Made by a program: the position numbers and the translations under genes | Notes under the pieces: generated by a model | Told to the model about the DNA's origin: nothing | Databases searched by the model: none | The model's input: only the letters and a program-made list of their open reading frames with translations | NCBI RefSeq assembly: GCF_041260155.1 | Contig: NC_091946.1 | Location: 20,425,353 to 20,489,352 of the forward strand | DNA: 64,000 nucleotides | Direction: 5' to 3' | From: Ptychodera flava | Lineage: Eukaryota; Hemichordata; Enteropneusta; Ptychoderidae | Part shown: positions 56,971-64,000 of the stretch, one piece after another | Numbering within the stretch: the stretch's first letter is position 1 | Layout: each line of letters opens with the position of its first letter

Positions 56971-58240
56971 GGAAATTCATTATTCAATAACACGACAAAG
57001 TCTGAAATTCTGCAGATTGGATTTCAAAGTGCCCTTAACTTCGAAATGACTGCTTTTGTGCATGGACTTGGCAAATATTCTTGTTATACCTTTTGAGCGT
57101 ATTTAAATTCCAATCAATTGGCTGAGGGAGACAGATTGTGATGAATGTCTAAAACTTCCTAATTTTCACTCTGGGCTGTTTATCATATGAGAGACTGCAA
57201 ATGATACAGGTAAACATTCTGTACCACTGAAGCAGTTTTGTGTTCGCCCTGAAGTAGGTTTATGGTCGTAATTTATGATGGCAGCAGGATAAACAGGTTT
57301 GAAGGTCGGTAAATTTTTCATCAGAATTAGGGCAAGGTGCATTTTGTGAGGAGATGTCCAACAAAAAAACCAAGGGACATCAATTGAAGTAAAATGTAGA
57401 CACTTAGACCTGTAAACCATGTAATGCATAAAGGCTGACAGAGACACAGTGAGACTGACAGATAGGACGACAGTAGGTGATAGACGCTGAGGAGTTCCGA
57501 ATCGACTGCCCATGCATAGCGGAAACTCGAACTGTGTGTGAAGACATATCTAATATTTAAATGGTGTCAGTGACCCAGATTGACTGACCTTTGTCCCGAA
57601 GGCTATGCTTACGCTTCGTGGTAGTTCGGTCGAACGTTTTGCAAGGCTACAGACATCGAAGGTAGGTGGCTACATTTAGTCCCACTATAATGCGGTCTTG
57701 TGCTTACGCAAAGCTAGTTTTATTAGGTAGGGTACCCTCAATTTTAAGAAACGGGTTGTTCGTTGATGGTGGCTAACAAAACGAGGTTTGTCGTCAATCT
57801 GTCTCGGATAGTCTGGACAATACAGAATCAAATCAGTGCAGGCAGTCAATACTCATGTACAGATCATAGAGGAAGGTGATCGAACTCTAATATACACTTT
57901 GGACCCCAAATTTCAGTCAACGCATGTCACCAACCTCTATGTCTGCACAGTGGACATTGCATCAGATTCAGAGGGAAGCCAGTCGATTTCTCCATACAAT
58001 GACGTATTATATAACACAGAGTATTCAGTCACATTAATGGGCGACATTTCTGTCCATATGTAGGGTGGCCATGTCGGACTTAGCTCGTAACAAGCCTAGT
58101 AGGCGAACCCCTTTCTTGCCCTTGTGTGCAGAACAGCAGTCATACCAAGAGTTGAACAGAACTGTCAGTTGTCATGTATAGTGCTCGTTTGATTTAAGAT
58201 ATGGCATGACATAATTGTGCTAGTTTAATTTCATTTAGGG

Positions 58241-59639
58241 GTGGACCATTTGATATCCTGGGGGGGGGGGGGCTTGGAAGATTGGTGGAGAGCCATTATT
58301 TTTTTTCCCACGTGCTTCACCATGAATTATTTTTTTTCTACAGGGCATATGCTGGCAACTTTTTTTTTTCACTTTCCTTCTTCGAGATATATTTTTTTTT
58401 TACCAAATTCGGTGCAATGTTTGCTTGCTTGGTTTTTCACACCCAGTAACAAGATGCTGTTCTATCGCACACAGACTATATTCAAGAAACTAAATGAAGT
58501 TATGTAAATACATGTACATTTTTGATTCACTTTACAAAAACATATTTGTAAAATCATGTACATTTATGGCATTTACTTGTTATTGTTGTCCTTACATTGA
58601 AAGTAGCCGGGTAATTTAAGAAAGTAGACGGGTGGACTGCGAGGGAGCGAAGCGACTGAGTGGCGAGTGAGCGTAGCGAACGAGGGGGGGGAGAGCGCGA
58701 GAGGGGGGTGTCCCCCCTCTCGCAAGGCGAAAAATGAAATTTTGGAGTGGAAATGGTTTTCTCTGGTGGCATCTGAGGTGACATTTACTGACTGAAACAG
58801 TACTTTTGTGTGTGTCTTAGACGTGGCTCACATACAACAAAACAAACAAACATGATTTTGTTTTGTTTGTATTATTTATGACACACTGTCACTTATGGTT
58901 TTATTTGCAGTGAAGATGTAACATTTAATCTTAAATCACCTGCTGTCTGCTCATTTCATTGCCCATTTCCCATTCTTCATTACCACATAGTAGTTTCCCC
59001 AAAACCATCAAACTCATTCAATTCTAATCAAAACACATTCGCTTTTGTTAAGAAAAACATTGGTAAGATAATTCACTATAACAGTGTTCGCATTTACGAA
59101 TAAAACATGCGTATATAGAAAACTCATAACAATGAAAAAATGTGTAGAGAGTCGATCCAATGTGTAATAATATTACGCATTGGATTGAGTCTCTACGCAT
59201 GTTTTCATTGTTATGAGTTTTCTATGCGCAAACGATAATAGTAAAATGTTTGCAGGCTGTCTCTCTTCTTGTGGTATTTTGACAAAATCCTTACATTCAG
59301 ATTTACACATTTCTGGAAAACACTGGTGAGCAATTTCAATTTCAGCATACTTCCTCTAATCAGAAGGTCATGTATACTGTACAATTGTTCATATTCAGTT
59401 ATTGTTCCTCAAGCTTGAAATGGTTTATGCTTTATAAAACTCTAGAGCTACTGCTTGATTTTTATTGATGCTGCAGTGTGCATCGAACAATTGCCAAGAT
59501 TTTTTTTTCCGAGTCGCAATGGTCCATAATTTTTTTTCCATCAGCCACCTAGAGCCAGATTTTTTTTTCGAGCAACTCCACCTGGCATCTTTTTTTTCCC
59601 CAAATCTTCCAAGCCCCCCCAGGATATCAAATGGTCCAC
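58241..59639. mobile_element. 1.4-kb TIR element with G-run and poly-T tracts
   Basis: Ends GTGGACCATTTGATATCCTG and, at the right, CAGGATATCAAATGGTCCAC read as inverted repeats. A G/C homopolymer and CTTGGAAGAT follow on each side, and a series of T-tracts (A-tracts in the mirrored arm) lies inside. CATTTA lies next to both ends (58232 and 59639) and may be a target duplication. The centre has a GC-rich GAGCGAAGCGACTGAGTGGC segment. No transposase is visible. Confidence 0.62.
59107..59230. repeat. Foldback hairpin inside the 1.4-kb TIR element
   Basis: Arms CATGCGTATATAGAAAACTC and GAGTTTTCTATGCGCA enclose AACAATGAAAA..TGTGTAGAGA and its mirror TCTCTACGCATGTTTTCATT, around an AT-rich centre AATAATATTA. 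Nested insertion is likely. Confidence 0.65.
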
Positions 59640-60148
59640 ATTTATTTTTGTGGATTTACTTTTTTTGGTGAATCATGCAGTGTATCATTTGTCGAATTTA
59701 CCATTCACTACTTAGTGCGTGATAAGAGTATTGCAAAGAAGTCTCCTCTCGCAAAGAGATTAATTTATGTATGTTGTACAGTCACATTTTGACTTCTGCA
59801 TTTTCACAAATTGACGTTTAATCGAGTAAGGGTGTCTTATTCAGTGACAACAAAACAAGAAACGAGCGATTCTGATCTTTTTTGTGATCGTTATCGCCAG
59901 CGCAAAGTCCAATTCAAATCGATTGACTTCCGAAAAAATGAACTTAATGGCACAGAATTATTTATTGAGTCAAACTAGAAATTATCTAAACCCTCACCCA
60001 TTAAAGAAATTGCAATTGTGTCACGCTATGTAATTAATATTAATTAATATTACAAGCAAATTGTTTACAGGTCACAAAATGTTTGTTGTGAATAATTATT
60101 GTTGCAATATACTTTCAGAATGACGATAACCCGCTGTGCGAATCAGTT

Positions 60149-61314
60149 ATGACTGACTCAATGAAAGCTCGTGGTGATTGTGTGGACGACGACCCTGTAC
60201 AGGCCTGTAGCGATCATGCGGTGCAAAAGCGAATGACAACTGAAGGCGACGTATCCAATGAAGAGCACGAGTTTGCGAGGACTTACTCTTTTGCTGAGGC
60301 CCTTCAGTGTCATGATTTCGATTTGTCAACGCGTCCTCGCCACCAACATCGTCTGTCAGATTTTGAAGAGCAAAAATTAGAACAGCGATTCCATTCACGA
60401 CACAGGGCATGGAAACAATTGAAACCAATCCGCAGGAAGAAAAGGTTTGATTTGATTTGATTTGATTTGATTTGATTTGATTCGGCAAATAGGTGATATC
60501 CAATTGTCCGCTATTTTAAGACAAATAGACCTTTATGAATCCGTTTTCGTCTGGTGGAAAATTATTATTGTTTTTCTTCAAGAAAAGGAAATAATCATAT
60601 TACATACAATCTTAAACGATATTAAAGTTTGGTCAGAGTTAGTTCTCTAGGTATACGCCAGTTAGTAGTAGAGTACGGTAGTTTACGGTATTTTCCGAGC
60701 ATTTAGGTTTTAGGATTGAAAATATGTAAGTGAGGATCGGTAGAGCATTGACAATGAAGATGGGCCCTGGAGGGGGCACATTATTGCTACTATTTTATAG
60801 TTTTCACAATGCAAGGAATTCACAATCAACGAAAACATCTGGAGCCATGGTGCTTAATAATTGGTATAAATAATATTATCAGTAATACTCAGTAACACTA
60901 TTTTCACTGATAATCTGGGGGATGACGCAACAAAAATCACTGATATTGACAAGACTAAGTATGTATTGTATAAGGCGACTAACTATTCTCTACTCAGCGT
61001 AAGGTAGTATGCTTAAAGATTATATTCTTCACCTTTAGCTGAAAGAATTAATTTATGTATGCAAATACCTTTAAAAAGTCCAAAGGTTATTCTTAATTTA
61101 GTGCTAGAATCTGCGTTTTGTCGCCTCTCTAAATTCTTTTCCTCTATTTCGACAGCAATAAGAATCATTTCCCGGCAAAAGAGTTAGGACTTCTTTCCTT
61201 TCTTTACTTAACCTGGCTGACACCGCTTATAAAGAAAGCTTACCGTCATGGCTTGAATCAGGAGGATCTCTGGGTTTGCGGAGAGACTGACTCTGCAGAA
61301 TATAACGCCCGAAG
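60149..61314 (+). CDS. ABCC5-like: ABC transporter subfamily C (ABCC5-like), copy 3, first exons only
   Basis: Exon 1 (60149-60444) encodes an acidic N-terminus (MTDSMKARGDCVDDDPVQAC...) ending HRAWKQLKPIRRKK, similar to the LSALKPIR segment of human ABCC5. The donor is AAAG/GTTTG. Exon 2 (61156-61314, 159 nt, exactly the length in copies 1 and 2) encodes LSFLYLTWLTPLIKKAYRHG and DLWVCGETDSAEYNARR. Phases agree (phase 2). A CAG acceptor-like site just before AATGACGATAAC at 60118 leaves open that the exon starts earlier from a 5'UTR exon; ATG 60149 is the first in frame. The rest of the gene should lie beyond 64000 after the LINE. The N-terminus is longer than in copies 1 and 2. Confidence 0.8.
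60445..60482. repeat. (GATTT)n repeat at the intron 1 donor of ABCC copy 3
   Basis: Pentanucleotide repeats start inside the 5' splice site itself (G/GTTTGATTTGATTT). Length change here could affect donor strength. Confidence 0.8.
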
Positions 61315-61402
61315 GTAATGACAAATGCTGTCTATGCAGCAAGCATTTTATTTTTGCTCTGTCAGAGATTAATTAAGTGTAACGTTCGAGATCAAGCTAA
61401 GC

Positions 61403-64000
61403 ATGCTCACCAGTTTTGTGGTGGCTGTTTCTTATAGAAATATAATATCATGTAATGATGTCACAAAGGATGTAATTTTCAATCCGAAATATTCAAATGC
61501 TAAATTTATGTTAATGGGCGATTTTAACGCCCGCACTGCAGAGTTAAACGATTTTATTGACAATGACACTGGAATGTATGTACCAGTTGGTGAATACTAT
61601 AGCGTTGATTTTAATATCGGTAATCGTTGTAATTGTGACAAGGAATCAAATGAGTACGGGTACAATTTACTTAGCTTGTGTAAAGCGGTGTCTTTTCGAA
61701 TTGTAAATGGCCGCAAATCTTCCGATAAAGATGGAAATTTTACGTGTATAACCCACAATGGCGCTAGTGTTGTAGATTATATTTTAGTTTCACGAGATAT
61801 TTTCAATGATATTGAAGACTTAAATGTTGGTTGCAGAATAGAATCCGACCATATGCCACTAGAGGCAGTACTAAAAACAAAGGTACACACAGACAATGGC
61901 GGAAGTGCTGATGATGAACAACAGAAAATGCAACAATATTCGAGATACACATTTACAGATGAAATGGGCACTGCTTTCAAGACAAATTTTCTGTCTGGTC
62001 ATTATGATTTCAATTTCGAGAAATTTATTGCGATCTAGATCATACAAATATAGATGGGGCGGTAACAAAGTTCAATGACCTTTTCTATGCACTATTACCG
62101 CCAAGGTTGCAGTCAGGTAACACTTCACACAATAAAAATCAGAATGGTTGGTTTGATAACGAATGTAAATTAGAACAAGCAAAGCTGCAAACTTCTCTGA
62201 GAAAATTTCGGCATACCAGACTTGCACAGGACCTCATCAATTTAAAGATACAAAAGAAAGAGTATAAACAAGTGTTATTAAGAAAAAGGAAAGTTTTAGA
62301 CAAAAGAGAATTACAGATTTTGTGATTGCAGCCAAAACAATGATAGTAAAAAATTCTGGAGTTTTATGCGTACATCTAGAGTATCCATTCCTAAATCAAT
62401 TAATTCATCTGAATGGTTGGAATACTTCAATCTTTGTTTAATCCACCCAATGACCTTTATGAAAACTCAGAGTATACTGAATTGTGGGACCATTTGATAT
62501 CACTGTTGACAATTTTAACTGGGGTAATTTTGGATCAGTTTCAATGGACCAGTATAATGATATTTTAAATTCACCGTTTACCATTGAGGAGGTGATGAAA
62601 AGTATTAAAAGTTTGAAGTCAGGAAAGTCACCCGGTTCTGATGGTATTCCACCAGAGTTTTTTAAGTGTTGTTGTGATGAATTGTGTAATTTACTTTGTA
62701 TTCTTTTCAATGGCATTTTCAGTTCAGGAAAATTTCCGAGGGCTTGGAGGGAAGGCATTATTTTTCCAATATTCAAAAAGGGGGCACGTGATTCAGCTTG
62801 TAATTATCGTGGTATTTCTTTACTCTCTGTAACAGGCAAAATTTTGCTAGAATGTTGTACAATAGGCTTTGTAAATGGGATGCGACATGTCAATATACAA
62901 GGAAGAACAAGCAGGTTTCAGAGCTGGGTACTGTACAATAGACAACATTTTTATAATTAACACACTCATACAAAAATATTTAACAACTAAGAGGGGGCGT
63001 TTTTATTGTGCTTTTGTAGATTTTGAAAAAGCGTTTGACAGAGTAAATAGAATAGCAATGTTTTTCAAACTTGGCAATGCCGGTATTACAGGGAACATGT
63101 ATCGTATACTACATTCTATGTATCAAGAAGTGAAGGCAAGCGTTTTAACCCCTCTGGTTTAACAGATTTTTTCGATTGTCCTGTCGGTGTGAAACAAGGT
63201 TGATCCTGTCTCCTTTTCTGTTTTCTTTCTTCATCAATGATTACATAATTAACTCCGTGCAGATCATATTTTGGGTGATGACGTTGGGTGTTCAATTGGT
63301 CTTATCAAACTTTTCTATTTATTATTTGCCGATGATCTTGTTTTACTATCTTATAACGCTATTGGATAACAGAGACTACTCTCAAAATTAAAGTCTTATT
63401 GTGATAATATAAATTAAGGGTTAATCTAAGTAAGACCAAAGTTGTAGTTTTCAGGAACGGTGGTATACTTAGAAGTTACGAAAAATGGTTTATGGAAGTT
63501 GTGTCGTTGAAACCGTTCCATACTATGTATATCTTGGTTTAAAGCTCTCATCAAGAGGTATTTGGTCAAGAGCTGTGGAACAGCTAGCCGATCAGGCAAC
63601 AAAAGCTCTCCATGCTCTGATGATAAATGTAAAGAAATTAGGTCATGTACCCTTAAATTTATGTTTTAAGTTATTTGATACAAAAATTCTACCAATTCTA
63701 CATTACGGTTGTGAGATATGGGGTTATATTGAAGCGCCAGCAATAGAAAATGTTCACATTAAGTTTTGTAATTTTTGCTTTCATCACAGTCATTATATAT
63801 TCATGCTTCGATAAGAGGAGAAATGGGTCGTTCAACTTTGAGAGCTATCCGTTTAACTAGAGTTATCAAATACTGGTTAAGAATTTTAAAGATGAACACA
63901 AATCGTTATGTTTTTCATTGCTATCATCTCCAACGTAAATTAGCTGATTCAAATAAGGAGTGTTGGGTAAAGCATGTGAAAGCAATTCTATTTTCATACG
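61403..64000 (+). mobile_element. Degenerate non-LTR retrotransposon (LINE), endonuclease plus reverse transcriptase, in intron 2 of ABCC copy 3
   Basis: The APE-type endonuclease C-terminal half is at 61403-62035 (MLMGDFNARTAELND, VVDYILVSRDIF, ESDHMPLE). A charged linker lies at 62107-62325. Reverse transcriptase blocks follow: LKSGKSPGSDGIPPEFFK and NYRGISLLSVTGKILLE (62484-62850), AGFRAGYCTIDNIF and FVDFEKAFDRV (62875-63162), the catalytic FADD (63325-63336), and the thumb-like region ATKALHALMINVKKLGHVPL with LPILHYGCEIWGY (63485-63814). Frames shift several times and stops interrupt, so it is inactive. The start of the endonuclease is missing (5' truncation), and the 3' end lies beyond the window. 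The clade is uncertain. Confidence 0.85.

Larger units (their letters stand above)
56139..60148. other. Intergenic region between ABCC copies 2 and 3
   Basis: Contains the copy 2 3' end, a SINE, a (TATG)n run, a 1.4-kb TIR element and a foldback. Between 57000 and 58240 I see no gene or repeat; open frames there (57166-57513 minus, 57836-58063 plus) have no recognisable domain. The stretch 59640-60148 just upstream of copy 3 should hold its promoter, but no clear element is visible. Confidence 0.5.

Noticed and set aside
57166..57513. 115-residue minus frame between copies 2 and 3
   Set aside because: No domain, no codon or splice evidence. Likely chance.

Overview
The window is animal (bilaterian) nuclear DNA: long genes split by GT-AG introns, low gene density, abundant microsatellites and many transposon remnants. 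No prokaryotic features are present. The gene structure and repeat types (foldback MITEs, tRNA-type SINEs, a Mutator-like element, a LINE) suit a marine invertebrate, but I cannot fix the species.

The host backbone is a head-to-tail array, all on the + strand, of ABC subfamily C (MRP) transporters resembling ABCC5/ABCC11/ABCC12 (no TMD0; TMD1-NBD1-TMD2-NBD2). Copy 1 (1039-17576) can be followed through 24 exons (about 1390 codons) and is intact except for one in-frame TGA just after the NBD2 Walker A. Copy 2 (20215-56138) has the same 24-exon plan with nearly identical exon lengths. It carries many lesions: early stop, frameshifts in exons 5, 12, 15 and 22, a TAA in exon 7, and a 7.6-kb transposon inside the NBD1 Walker A exon. 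It reads as a pseudogene. Copy 3 starts at about 60149; two exons are visible before a LINE fills the rest of the window.

Copy 2 is about 36 kb against 16.5 kb for copy 1, mainly because of insertions. Intron 4 holds a 6.4-kb Mutator-like element (24707-31085) with a six-exon minus-strand gene: DDE-type transposase plus a C-terminal DEDDh exonuclease. Two short MITEs at 18.2-18.5 kb and 47.1-47.5 kb share its terminal inverted repeat, linking a non-autonomous family to a probable autonomous parent. Intron 7 holds a MITE with TAA target duplication and a dimeric tandem array of about 147-bp units. Exon 10 holds a 7581-bp element with 1.2-1.7-kb inverted repeats and a 7-bp target duplication.

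The most striking observation is in exon 10. The 7.6-kb element's left end supplies a good 5' splice site (AAG/GTAGGG), and the target exon itself supplies a TTTCAG acceptor just past the insertion. Splicing them removes almost the whole element, keeps the frame, and changes NBD1 only from LISAILSQ to LIVGSEAILSQ. This is a candidate transposon-born intron (introner-like event), with copy 1 as the empty-site control. Intergenic regions hold a tandem head-body SINE family, a 1.4-kb TIR element, foldback hairpins and microsatellites.
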